Source of the DNA: Symbiodinium natans
Lineage: Eukaryota; Sar; Dinophyceae; Suessiales; Symbiodiniaceae
NCBI GenBank assembly: GCA_905221605.1
Contig: CAJNDS010002418.1
Coordinates: 126,001 to 184,952 of the forward strand
Length of the DNA: 58,952 bases
Direction of reading: 5' to 3'
Position 1 is the stretch's first letter. The number at the start of each line of letters is the position of its first letter. The notes under the pieces were generated by a model that saw only the letters and a list, made by a program, of their open reading frames with translations, was not told the origin of the DNA and made no database searches. The position numbers and the translations under genes are program-made. Below, one piece after another: positions 23,182 to 34,207 of the stretch.

Positions 23182-23202
23182 GCTTACGTAAGTTACGTAA
23201 GC
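23182..23202. other. Near-perfect palindrome beside a second short palindrome
   Basis: A 21-bp near-perfect dyad made of TTACGTAAG units (GCTTACGTAA and TTACGTAAGC around a single central base), only a few bases after TGGGCAGCGCCCA at 23161-23173. No regulatory role is known to me. Confidence 0.7.
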
Positions 23203-23339
23203 ATCCCGGCATCACAAAGCATTTGAAACGCAGCCGGTCTAGGTCAAGGTGCTCCCTCCTCCTCACTTCTCAGCGCCCCCCCCGCTCCCCCTCCCCCTTC
23301 CTTCGACACAATTTCGTCGAGATGCGCCGCCGACGTGCA

Positions 23340-23440
23340 CCCGACTTGCATCTCACTTGCAATCCACTTGCACCCCACCCGCCGCACTTGCCCCGCTCCC
23401 GCCAGGGTGAGACAAGAAGGGCAAGTGGGACAAGGGAGGC
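23340..23440. repeat. Second copy of the CACTTGCCC inverted motif
   Basis: CACTTGCCC at 23385-23393 is inverted as GGGCAAGTG at 23419-23427. The left half carries further CACTTGC units. It is similar in composition and arrangement to the inverted repeat at 1200-1410. Confidence 0.7.
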
Positions 23441-23709
23441 AAATCAGTTCGCTCATCCGGACCGGCAACATGCAACAGCGCACGCTAGTGCCGTAAGCAA
23501 AATGCAGACATCTTCTGCAGCCTAAGAACCTTGGCAAATCGTTTGCCTCGAACCCTGATAGGCCAACTTAGAGATGCTTGCATGGCTCCGGAAACTGAGG
23601 TCCTGCATTGGCAGGCTAAGCAGCACTTTGCTTCCTTCATCTTGGGGATCTACAGGAAGCCAACCTCTCCTGTGCATCCCCACATTGCCAGTAGGTATAA
23701 GCCGCGGCT

Positions 23710-24390
23710 AAGACAACTTCAGTCCTCCCGTCTGGCAAAATGATGCGTAGACGGGTACCTGCCACAGAAGTCCTGGCAAGCCCATGAACGGTGCACATAC
23801 GGCACCATGCAAAACATGCGACAGACAAGGGCGTCCTGTTTGAATTTATTTCTGGATCTTCTGGTGGAAGTGCCTTCCATTCTGCAAGCTTTTTTCGAGC
23901 TGCCTGCCGGGAGTAGCCCCCACGAGCCCAGCTCTATTGAGTCCTTCAAAGCTGCCTGCCACCCTGCCTCCAAACCGGGCAGGGTCACTCCTTCTTCCGC
24001 AGCAGCATCCAGCACGCGCCCCAGCTTCACAGCATCTTTCTCCTGCGGAGATGGCGGAAGGCGCAGCCCTGAGGAGGGCCAGAAAGCGGGTAGGCGACCT
24101 TGCTTTTTCCATCTTTTTCCATTTTGCAATTAAGACAATCTTGGTTTGGGAAGTACGTTCCAAGGCTGTCAGTTTTTTCAGGCTGTGGTCCTGCAGGACA
24201 TGGCTGTTCAGGAAGCTTTGATGGTCAGATCCATGAGGGACCCCGTGCGACCCCTGTCCTTCATGGCTTGGAGCATGTCCTTTGCCAGGGCCTGCTTTGT
24301 CTTTGGCGGCCTCGCTTCTTGGTGTAAGAAGTGTGAATCTGAAAAGCGGCTGCACGATTGAACAAGGAGGCAAATGACCTTGTCAGCCAA
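23710..24390 (-). CDS. Exon cluster, unrecognised helical protein
   Basis: About 24330-24208 reads 'KQALAKDMLQAMKDRGRTGS' followed by LMDLTIKAS. About 24065-23900 reads 'SPQEKDAVKLGRVLDAAAEE' followed by GVTLPGLEAGWQAALKDSIELGS in pieces. Both read on the minus strand with good coding character and sit in different frames, so an intron is assumed between them. No family is recognised. Confidence 0.4.
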
Positions 24391-24404
24391 TGATTCTCTG
24401 AAAA

Positions 24405-24800
24405 AAACGCCTCCGTTGATGCTCGCCAGATTCTGTCAAGAAATGTCTCGGCTGATGCTTATGATGATCAATTTCCATGTCATTTCTGGGAACGTAAGCT
24501 ACCTTCGTCATGCTGGCTGCACGTGAGCAGAAGCTGACCAGCTGATGGTGGCGGCCCTGTCATCCCTGTCAAGAAGGTTCCGGCTAGTGCTCGTGATGCG
24601 TGGTAACCCTGCCAGGAAGGGTTCCGGGTGATACTCCTATGATGCTTGGCTGGATTCCGGCTGATGTTTGGCTGGCACTGCCATCGGCTGGAAGAAAAGT
24701 TCCGGCTCTGCCATCTTTGGGAGGAATGTTTCCGGCTGATGCTCAGGAGCCTTCCGGCTCTTGGCTTGCCAAAGAAGCTGCGGGGCATTTCGGTGAAGAG
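24405..24800. repeat. Degenerate repeat region built on TTCCGGCTGATG
   Basis: TTCCGGCT or TCGGCTGATG recurs about eight times with irregular spacing, together with ATGATGCT. It is too diverged to define a unit. No exon is supported here. Confidence 0.55.
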
Positions 24801-25389
24801 TGGTGTTCATGATGCTCCGAACTCGCAAGCACATGTCTTTTCATGCTACAGTTGCATGTGTTGTCTGACCAGTCAGTGTATGCTTTCCACCCGCTTTGAC
24901 ATGGGAGCGATTCAGGACAAAGCCGTTGCTTAAGTCGCAATTTTAGCTTTCGCCCCGGCACCTAACCCTTATAAGGGGGTGGGGGGCCTGAGAACGTAAA
25001 ACCGAAGGGGGGCTTTAGGGGGGTTCAAGTTTCGGAGCACATGTGCAGCTGAGCCATCTCCTGTTTTCGCAGACTTCCCGTCTGCGCATGCGAAAGAATC
25101 TATCAAAAAGTGACGCTTTGAGTTGGATGCCAAAGGTCTTCATCTTGACTTCAATCGTAACACTATGAAACTATGTACCTTTTCTGCAATGACAACACAC
25201 ATTCGGCAACGTGAGCGCCGACTGCCAAACAGGCTTATAAAATCGCTTGACGCGCTGAGGTAGTTGCTCGGTGTGCTTGGGCTGCAGCTGGAGCAGTGTG
25301 TTCCGCCTTTGCGTTGAGTTCACATCGCCAACAAGTGGGCCGCCTCTGAGTCATTCTGAGTGGCACGCGCATTGATCAGTTGCTTGAGG
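24801..25389. other. Interval with no gene I can defend
   Basis: Lies between the degenerate repeat and the 3' end of the PPR gene. It includes a G-rich patch near 24976-25025. No exon recognised. Confidence 0.4.
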
Positions 25390-27375
25390 TCAACCTCGCA
25401 AGACATGGGCTAGAGCGCTAGCGGGTGTAGAGGGTGTAGAGGGTGTAGGTGTAGAGGGTGTAGAGGGTGTAGAGGGTGTAGAGGGTGTAGAGGGTGTAGA
25501 GGGTGTAGAGGGTGTAGAGGGTGTAGAGGGTGTAGAGGGTGTAGAGGGTGTAGAGGGTGTAGAGGGTGTAGAGGGTGTAGAGGGTGTAGAGGGTGCAGAG
25601 GGTGCAAAGGGTGCAAAGGGTGCAAAGGGTGCAAAGGGTGCAAAGGGTGGAGTGGTTTGGGTGCTCTGGAGCCTTTTCCTGCCCACCAGGAGTGCCTCCA
25701 GCATTCCTCGAGAGAATCTACCCATGTCTGGAAGCTTCACATCGCGATTTAGCGACGGCGAAACGCCCCAGGCCGCCAGCTTCCGAAGTTCAAACACTGC
25801 TGGGGAAAAGACTTCACACCTAAAGGTGCGCTCGGCCATAGGAATGTCATTCTCCACAACCTGCTGCGCGGTGCCGTAGCTTACAACATCAAGCGGCTCC
25901 AGGTAGTCTCGCTGCATCCGGTCCGCCAAATGGTCAGCGGGTCTTTTCCATCTTGGCCCGGCCAACCTCGCCAACTCCAGAGCCTGGAAAGCGCAGGTGT
26001 AGGCAACGGCATTCGGGCGATAGGCATGCTCCAGTTTGGCAAACAGCTCAAGGGCTCGCTGCCACTGCCATACCTTCACGTAAGAGCTCATGACTGAGCA
26101 GTATGTTAGAATGTTCGGGGTAATGTCGCGTGGCATCTCCTCCAAGATTAGGCCAGCCATCTCCCATGAAGACCGGCATGCAGCTACAGCAGAACTGTAG
26201 GTAAACACGTCGGGTTGCAGCCGTAGTCGCCTCATGTTCTCCAAGAGGCCCAGCGCACGCTGCCACTGCCGACCCTCTGCGCACACGGCCACCGTCGCAT
26301 TGTACCCTAAAGTGGATCAATGCAACATGGCACGTCTTCAAACGCTGAGAGCTGCCGTTGAGGGAAATATTCGGAAGTTGCGGGAATGCTACCAACATTG
26401 AAATCCGCCGAGGCCAAAAAGACCTGAGACTGTGCCCCAGTGGAAGTCACGGAGATCACCCACCGCACCCTCCCCACATCTCCCCTGTCAACGCTCCGAC
26501 TGGCGTGCCGGCAGACCAATTCCTGGCCGGCCCGTGCTTCATGGCTCAGTCTTTTGCACCCAGCGCATGTTTCTGGAAGAGAGATTGGGCCTTCTAGGGA
26601 TCCTGCAAGCACATGGCCCTGAAGGCCTGGAGGCCCCTGAAAGTCCCTGAAGCCGAGAGGTGTTAAGGGCCGTAGGCTGGGCCTCTGCAACTGCTGCCCT
26701 CTTGCGGTGACATGCGGTAAGACTGGTAAGATTGCCCCCCTCTTACGAAGAGATCGCTTTGGCCCCCTTTTGGCCTTCTCTGTGGGCTTGCGGGACCTCT
26801 TCGAGGATGCGAATTGCCCTGCTCCAGGAAGCGATCCTCATGCAGGCGCTGATGGCCGCGCTGCAGCTCCAGTCGGAGATGGGTTGCCGCCTTCCAGCTT
26901 AGAAAGTATTTGGCTACTAGGCTGAAAACATGTGGAAAGACACAGAAGCTGCACAGGAAGGGGGTGACCGACTTGGGCCCTGCCTCAGCCGGGCCTCTGC
27001 CAACAATGCTAAGGCCAACTCCCAGTATCCCGCACGCGCACACGCACTGATAGTCGCCCCGCAGCCAGAATTGAAGGCAGGCTCATGTGAGGGCCGCTCA
27101 AGTTCCCAGCGCTGCCGCAAAAGGACGACAGCCAGATCCCAGCGGTTTCTTCGGCCGCACGCAACCGTCACTGCATCCAGGGCCGCTGCATCGGGTTCGT
27201 GGAATCTCCAGAATTCTCGTAGATGAAGAAGAGAGCGCTGCCACAGAGCCGCCTCCTTGCATGCCTTCAAAGCCTTGCCCAGAGACGCCAGTGCATCACC
27301 CCTGCGAAACATCCACTCTCCATGATCTTGGCATATCTTGGCATCTTGGGGACCCGGGCTGCCCACTCGAGCCAC
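25390..27375 (-). CDS. Pentatricopeptide-repeat (PPR) protein, multi-exon
   Basis: PPR proteins bind RNA through tandem 35-residue helical pairs and usually act in organelle RNA processing. Three exon regions carry PPR motifs. 27375-26980 has 'ALDAVTVACGRRNRWDLAVV' and 'ATISACARAGYWELALALLA'. The region from 26897 (after CTAAG) to about 26800 has 'CSAAISACMRIASWSRAIRI'. 26306 (after TTTAG) to 25390 has four or five motifs, including 'YNATVAVCAEGRQWQRALGL', 'TYSSAVAACRSSWEMAGLIL' and 'TYCSVMSSYVKVWQWQRALE'. The spacing matches the 35-residue repeat. The frame then runs through a 9-bp minisatellite to a stop at 25392-25390; that tail may not be translated. The first ATG (27375) is provisional. 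The target RNA and organelle cannot be read from the sequence. Confidence 0.85.
25424..25652. repeat. 9-bp minisatellite at the 3' end of the PPR frame
   Basis: About 17 copies of GGGTGTAGA, one interrupted, followed by variants GGGTGCAGA and GGGTGCAAA. Read in the PPR frame it would encode repeated Ser-Thr-Pro and Phe-Ala-Pro. A 9-bp unit keeps every frame open, so openness is not evidence of translation. Confidence 0.95.
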
Positions 27376-28336
27376 GCATGGCGAATCAGCAAAGTTTCAC
27401 AAAATCTTGACCGAATGATGAGAGATGATGAGAGATGATGAGAGGCTTTCATCGCCTGCAATCATGACAGTATCTGTCTTCGGCAGCATCCCCCAACAAA
27501 AAACTCCCGTGCATCTGCCGAGCCTGCGTCCTGTAGCCCTCCGCAATGGCCTCCTCACAGCACTGATCCACTCCACATCTGGCGAGTTTCAAAAGCCAAA
27601 TGCACAAACACAGCATCCTCGGCTCTCTTTGTGTTGCATTTTTGAAGTGCCAGCCTTGAGCTCTTCGGTGGACTCGCGCACGATTGTGCTATATCCACCT
27701 ACAGGGTAGGGGAATGGCACGAAGCACGAAGGCACAAGCCGAAACTATCTGCTCAAAGCCTCCTCCACCATCCAAACCTGCTTTGCCGCTGAGCAGCAAC
27801 TTCGCCTGCCAACTTGGAGCACAACTTCTTGAACATAACCCTTTGAGTATCCTTTGAGTCCTACGAACCTCGACAGTCTCCAAACGTCCCAAGTAACGCT
27901 CCACCAACCCTCGGCCCTGCCTTCTGCTCAGCTGCTTGGAGGCGCGTTGCAGCCTCGCCGGCCTCGCTGGCCTTGCCCATTGCGCCAGCCTTCATTTGAT
28001 TCTTCTGTCTGCTCGCAAGATTCGCAAGCTGCAAGGTGTTCGATGGATTTCATGCATGAGGCCATCCTCCAACGCTGCAGTTTCTTGGGTCTTCTCCCGC
28101 TCTTCCCAATGGATTCTTGGATTCTGTTTGGCCTCAGAACAAAAGCCAACTAAGCTACACGGGGCCTTCGCAGCATGTTCATCTCAGGCCGCAGCCAATA
28201 CTAACAGGTGCTTCCTGTAGCAATGCCAGAATCAGGGGCGGCAGTGCGGTGGCAGATGGTGTAAGCATGTGTAGGCCTGGCTGGAAGAATTTGCTCCGCC
28301 TCGAGGCACGCAGCCTTCCAGAGCCGTTGGAGTCTT

Positions 28337-28876
28337 TTAGTGGGCTCTTTCAGTGGATCTTAAACTCCACGGGCCTCCGCCTGCCATATCCACTCCTCGA
28401 CTTCTCGCATGCGAGTCGAGGATAGGACGGCCTACAGGGAGGCGTGGAGAGCTGAGACAAACCTGATTTTGTTCTGCTGCCGTTGTCTGCATTCCACTGC
28501 ATAGCTGCCTCACGCCCCAAAGGACCTGTGATTGCCAGTATCGAAGCATCGTCCACTGCTGAGCTGTGACCTTCGGTTGGCAGAGAGCAGTGGTAGAAAC
28601 CAGCTGCCACAGGAAGATTACGCCACTGAGGCCCCGACCAGGTGCAGGCTTCACGTCCCTGGTACAGCTCGTTTCGACGCCGCTATCAGCCGGATCTGCC
28701 AAGGGATCCCATGAATCCATGGCTGTGCGGTCACGGCTATGTCCGAACCATTCCGAAACCGATGTGAGCCTTGCGGGCTTTGAAGGTTTAGGAGGCTTAA
28801 GAGGCACATGAAGGAGAGTCGTCCAAGCCAAACAGCTCTCAAACACACGTGTGGCTCTCTCCATGTATCCGTGCAA
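28337..28876 (-). CDS. Hypothetical open frame (179 residues)
   Basis: A minus-strand frame open from 28876 to a stop at 28337, with segments such as 'SEWFGHSRDRTAMDSWDPLA' and 'VTAQQWTMLRYWQSQVLWGV'. No domain is recognised, and parts may be intron. It lies upstream of the PPR gene on the same strand. Confidence 0.25.
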   Translation of the reverse strand: MHGYMERATRVFESCLAWTTLLHVPLKPPKPSKPARLTSVSEWFGHSRDRTAMDSWDPLADPADSGVETSCTRDVKPAPGRGLSGVIFLWQLVSTTALCQPKVTAQQWTMLRYWQSQVLWGVRQLCSGMQTTAAEQNQVCLSSPRLPVGRPILDSHARSRGVDMAGGGPWSLRSTERAH

Positions 28877-29049
28877 CCAAAGTGCTTATTCAGAGCCCCT
28901 GGCTAAGAACAATCACGCAGTCCTCATCTCTTGCTAAAAGTTGGCTGCTTGAAGTTGAGCCGAAGACAGGCATCAAAGCTAATCAGGCAAGCAACCCAGA
29001 GCTGCGCCGTTGCCCTACACAGGATAAGACTAGCTACTAGCACGAGATT

Positions 29050-29290
29050 TTGCACAAACTTTGCCAAAGCCTTAAAACCGTACGTTTCCGGGAGCCTGAG
29101 GGTTGTTGTAGCCCTTCTCCCGGCACATCTGGATGATCTCCCTGTAAAACCGGGTCTCCTTGCCATCAGCGGCTTCACGCCCATGAGGAAGTGGTGCTGC
29201 CCCCCGGCCTCTTCACCATCTGGGATCTCTTCCATCGACCCATCGAAAACAAAGAGGACCTGGTGAACCGACAGCCAAGCCAGAGCAAGG
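29050..29290 (-). CDS. Probable exon with a frame break, unknown protein
   Basis: After GTTCACCAG the minus strand reads 'VLFVFDGSMEEIPDGEEAGG' and then QHHFLMGVKPLMA. One base out of frame the next segment reads 'KETRFYREIIQMCREKGYNN' followed by PQAPGNVRF and a stop. Both look coding. The switch occurs near 29158-29165 with no room for an intron. It is either a one-base deletion (pseudogene or assembly error), or the upstream frame is not coding. No family recognised. Confidence 0.35.
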
Positions 29291-29529
29291 CGGAGAGAGG
29301 GAAGGGTGGAATGAGGCGGAGGGAGAGGGAGGAGGGCCTCAAATTGCTGGCTCGGAACATGCCATCTCAGGGCCATCTCTCATTCAAGAACAAAGAGGTG
29401 AGGCTGCGGCAGCGTGGGGCTGAGTGTGGACGCTCCTCTTGTTGGCCAGAATCTGGCAAGGCACAAGCAGTGGCCATAGGTGAAGGCTTTGGTGCGGACA
29501 TGCACACACGCACCGGCACTCGCGCCTGC

Positions 29530-29562
29530 CCACTCACCCACCCACCCACCCACCCACCCACC
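29530..29562. repeat. (CCCA)n microsatellite
   Basis: About eight tandem CCAC units. A related CA-rich tract follows at 29860-29910. Confidence 0.95.
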
Positions 29563-30191
29563 CGAAGGACAGAACGATGAGGCTGAGGGTGGTGCTTGTG
29601 AACAAAACTGTGACACACGGGCGGAAGTACGTGACAGCGACTGTGAAACAACAGGTACAGTAGCCATTGCAGGAATCCAGGTCTGATGTCATTGGCAGGT
29701 ACGTCACAAGGCGTTTCTGGTGATGTCCTGAAGACTTTGGAGGAGCTTCGCTGGATGGAGCCTCATATGCTTCCGCCATCCCCCTGCTGAAAAACATGTA
29801 AGAGGGAGTGAACAAGCAAGAAGGGCGCGACCCCTGTACCCATGAGCTACTTGTAGGGCAGTACACACACACACACCAACGCACACACACCAACGCACAC
29901 ACGCATTTAAGTACTCACGTACCAGTGCGCACCTCGGGCGGAAAGAGCTCGGAGTCTCTCTTCCAGAATTCCCAAAGTAGCCGCGCGTACCTGGACAGGG
30001 ATTTCACGGATGCGCTTGTAGGCACAGAGGGTCCCCTTCTCCCCCCTTCTCACCTGTAATTCCGCTGCTGCACCATGGAGTCGTCCTTGACGTTCCCGTC
30101 CTCGGGCCCCATAAAAGTTGAAAAGCTGTGGGATGCTCCCGGAGCGGTCAAATCTTTTCCGTCTTTAAGGGGCGGGCCTGCCCGCTTTAAA

Positions 30192-31536
30192 CTAGACGCC
30201 ACACACCAACATCATTGCAAGAGGTGGCACCCTCCGTGTCAAATGTAGAAAGCACAGTGGTATACTACCGGTAGAGGCATGCAACATGCGTTTGTAGGAC
30301 TGCACTGCAACTGTATTTTCAAGCCAGACATGCTGACAAATATGGTAAAATGCACTGCTTAACTGTGGCGGAAGGTTCGAGCTACAATAATGGTTTAAGA
30401 ACTCCAAGATCCCACCACGTTCCGCTGGGAGCGCAACCATGATGACACTCAGCTGCTTCTGCTCGCGCTCCTAGATCTGCAGTAGTCCACACATGCTCGC
30501 AGCACACCGGTTCGTTGTTGAGCGCTAACACATGCTACGACATAGTACAAAGGGTTGCAAACGTTGTGCCAAGGCTCATCCATCCAAATCTGGCCTCGAG
30601 TGTCATGGCACAGGATGGAAGACCTGCCACGGGCTGCGGCGGCAGAGCTCTCAGCAGCGGGAGGCTACATCTCATTTTGGGCCATGTAGGGTCGATATGT
30701 GTCTCCAGGTTTATTCGCTTTGAGGCCCCAGCGAGATAATGTTCCCGCGGTGGTCTAGCTTCGCCGGCTTGATGACCTGACTTCCCAGAGCATGCAGCAC
30801 GCCGTGTGCTTCTGCGCGGCAAGCTGTCTCGCACGTCGAATCTGAGGCGACTGCGGCGGAAATGTATTTGAGAGTACCTTCGTTCATGGCCGTGTCCTTG
30901 ACGATTATCCTGCTGAATCTTGCCAAGCGGTGCTGAATGAAAGGCAAAAGCGCATGAAGATGCCATTGGACTATATATAGTCTATGCAGGCCTGTCAGCA
31001 AAATCTGCTGGCACCTGCAGGGCAGCAAGCCTCATCCAAAGTAAACAGAACTTCGGCCACGCCTGCTGCGACTTGTGCAGTGCCATGTAGAAGGTGCGGA
31101 TGAGGCTGCTCTTTCCACTGGCAGAGAGCACAGCTACTAGCAGCAGAGACTCGCAAGGACACCTTCAACACCTGTGCTTGCCTTCCGCTGGGTCCGAAAA
31201 TGAGGATGTCCACATGTCCTGGAAGAGTACCTGTAGGGGCTGCATGCAAAAACTTTTACTTTGGAAGTATCGGTAAGCTTCTGATGTTGCTTGCTCCTGG
31301 AGTCTGAGGCGATCACCTGCGTCCACGTCTGCTCCAGCCCCTGCTGGGTTAGTGCACACCTGGCGGCATAACCCTGGCGGGACCACTAGTTTGTTGAAAC
31401 CCGCTTGCGGCTCACCTTGAATCTGCTCAGCAGCTTCCGCATCTCTTCCACCTATCATTCTAAGGATGCCAATGCCATCACGGAACAGAAAACCGCGTGA
31501 ACGCGTCTGCACCTGGCTTTCCATTATCGCGGCCAT
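30192..31536 (-). CDS. Multi-exon gene of unknown function
   Basis: Minus-strand segments with strong coding character. 31536-31270 begins with an ATG and includes 'MIGGRDAEAAEQIQGEPQAG' and 'DRLRLQEQATSEAYRYFQSK'. About 31090-31000 reads 'HGTAQVAAGVAEVLFTLDEA'. About 30945-30711 reads 'RIIVKDTAMNEGTLKYISAA' followed by VASDSTCETACRAEAHGVLHALGS in pieces. About 30680-30535 reads 'KMRCSLPLLRALPPQPVAGL'. 30440-30192 reads 'ERGGILEFLNHYCSSNLPPQ' to a stop. The helical repeats could be HEAT-like, but I cannot assign a family. That all segments form one gene is inference from strand and spacing. Confidence 0.45.
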
Positions 31537-31539
31537 TCC

Positions 31540-34200
31540 CAGAGCCTCTCATAAGTTTGCAGGGTCTTTCCGTTGCAAGCTCCCTCTCAAGTGTATGAGT
31601 CCAGCACAGGGTCGGCAGCCATGCCTGTCAGAGTCAGTTAAGCTGTTAAAGCCCAGATGTCCAAAACTGTCCAATAGTCCCGGCCAGCAGCGGCAGAGGG
31701 GCGCGAAGGTGGAACATCTGGATACCCACTTGGCGGATCCATTGCCTGAGAAAAGGTCGGAAATAGGGGCTGCCAGGGACTTGGGGCCTAAGCAAACTTC
31801 TGGCAGATGCAAAAAAACACAAACAATGTACAAGGCCGCCGATTTGCTGCCTCCTGCTCTTGAAGGCGTGGCAGGACCCTACCAAGTCTCCCAAGGCCCC
31901 TTACGCGTCGGGCTAGGTCGGTTGGGTCTTGCCTTCATATGCTGGAACTTTGGGTAGGCAGGTGCGTTGCCTTTGATCCTGTGGCATGATAGAGGCCTCA
32001 CACATCGTTCGACTCCACTAGGCTGTGTTAGCCTTTCCTTTTCCAAAACGATCTCGACGCGATGCCTGGAGTCTGCATGAGTTGCGTGATGTTGCGTGGT
32101 GTCGCGAAAGCAAAAAGCTTGAGCCGCGACGAATGGCATGAAGTCAGGCACGGAGCACTTCGAGAAGCAAGAGGAATAGCGTCCTCTCTATGAATGCATA
32201 TGTACTTATCCGGAATTCCGAATGTTCCGAGGATACGGTGAAACTGCAAAAAATTTGTGTAGATGCCTTGTGGCTATGTACATTCGCATCTCCAGGATCA
32301 TGTTTCTCTGAACCTCCGTTTAATGGATGGGAATAGAAGCAACATGGCAGATCCAAGGAACGCAAAACTGCAGATTTCAGCAGTACGTGTGTTCTCTCAG
32401 GCAACGTATAAGGCCTGGATGGGGAGTCATAACCACTCTGTCATGAGAAGCTCAATGGTTGCAAGACTGCCGTCGAGTCAAAAACCTGCTCGGTCCATGT
32501 CCACATTCCGAAAGTCAAGGCTCAACTTAGGGACATCTTCAGATTTGTTGTAACTTAATATAACTTAATTGTAGCTGACGACAAGACGGAGCCCCAAAGC
32601 CTAATCCAGAACACCGAACATGCCCCGAACTTCGACCCAAAAAACCCTCCACCAAACCTGAGGCACCAATTGCCGACGCTAGGCCACAGACTAGGCACTT
32701 CCGATAACGAGGACAGCACCTTAGCAAAGCAAACAAGGCGCGATTGTGTTGCGACTTGCAAGACCTGCACGGCATGGCACCGTCCCCAAAGTGAGCACCG
32801 AAGGTGTCCTCCTTGGTGCTGAGCAATTCATGTTTCCCCCTTGCCAAGTCTTTTGCTCGCCGTACTTCACGAAACTTTCGAGGCTGGAACAACTTCTTCT
32901 TCTGTCAGACCACAGAGCTTGCAACCATTGATGGCCAGGATGACCTTGTGTCAAACAATGGAACACAAACGGAACACAAACATCCTTCTACCAATAGTTT
33001 GCAAAGAAGGATGCTGATTGTTTGCTCTCCGAAGCTGCCACCTCACCAGCAGCGAAGTCCTGTCCTGGGAAGTCCTGGCAGTGGACGTGAACCGACTGAG
33101 TCAACATGATTAACGTGAGCCAAGCCGCCCAACGCCCCTCCGGCCCCTCCCACCCGTGTTCTTAAACAGCAAGCTCAACTCAAGACAGGTAGCTCAAGAC
33201 AGCATGCCATCCTCAAAAGCCGCGGTTCAACAATGACACCCCAAGTTTGTGTGGATACCTGCAATAATATTCCTCGAGCAAGCACAACACCCGACAAGAC
33301 GCCCGACAGCCACTAGCAACATTGACCTTGTCATGTACAACTCGCGTACAGGCCACCCCACCACTGGTTTGGGGGCAAAGCTCAAGGCCAAAGGCCCAAG
33401 GCTGCGGGCAGCGCCCCTCGCAGGAGGGGCGCCTTTGGGAGATGTATCAAAGTTGATAAACACAAGCTGGGCGAATGGCCTGAGCTTGAAGCACGTGGGC
33501 CGGCTGTGAACTCAATTGTAACAACAAAGCTGCGCCGGCGTTTCCTCGACGTGGTCGACGAGGAACCCACGCTCGCTGGGTGTCAGGTCGATGCCGGCAC
33601 CAGACCTTGGAGTCGGCACTCACACACCGCCGCCGAAACCAAAGGAGTACGCGTCGCTACACGTTGCACTTCAAAAAACTAAAGAAAAAAGGAGAGGAGG
33701 TTGCGGCTGTTCAACGACAAGGGCTTGATGTTTCCAATAATGCTGCTGCAAGTCACGACACATTGCTTGAAAACCAGGCCACATTACCAGTACAGTGTCT
33801 TCATTGCAGGGTGCTTTGACGTTTCAAGGTATCGTGGCCCGCCGATGGCGGCGGCCCCGCCGCAGCCACTGAGACCATCGCAACTTAACTTGTTGTTGGC
33901 AGCGGCGGTGGGGTCAAATTATTGAAACTGCCCCGCAGTGTGGCACGCTGACTGAAGCGAGGCCCGCTGCGTGGCCACAAGTGATAAAGTGGGGCCTAAT
34001 GGCAGCAGGGCCTGCTCATGACAGTGACGCCCGTACGCGCGGAAAGGCCCACTCACGCCTACTCATCAACAACTGCCCATCCATTTCGTTTGCCGCTACG
34101 CGTCTCGACGTGGGTGTTGCCGCGGTGGAGCGATGCGTGAACGGGTGTTGTGTGGCACCAAGCCCTCAACCCTCCAGTTTCGAACCGCAGCGCCGAGGAA
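31540..34200. other. Interval without a gene I can assign
   Basis: Several frames are open on both strands (32539-32892 minus; 33249-33509 and 33701-33925 plus), but opposite-strand readings look equally plausible, so neither was called. No repeat or RNA gene recognised. Confidence 0.35.
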
Positions 34201-34207
34201 CGATCAC

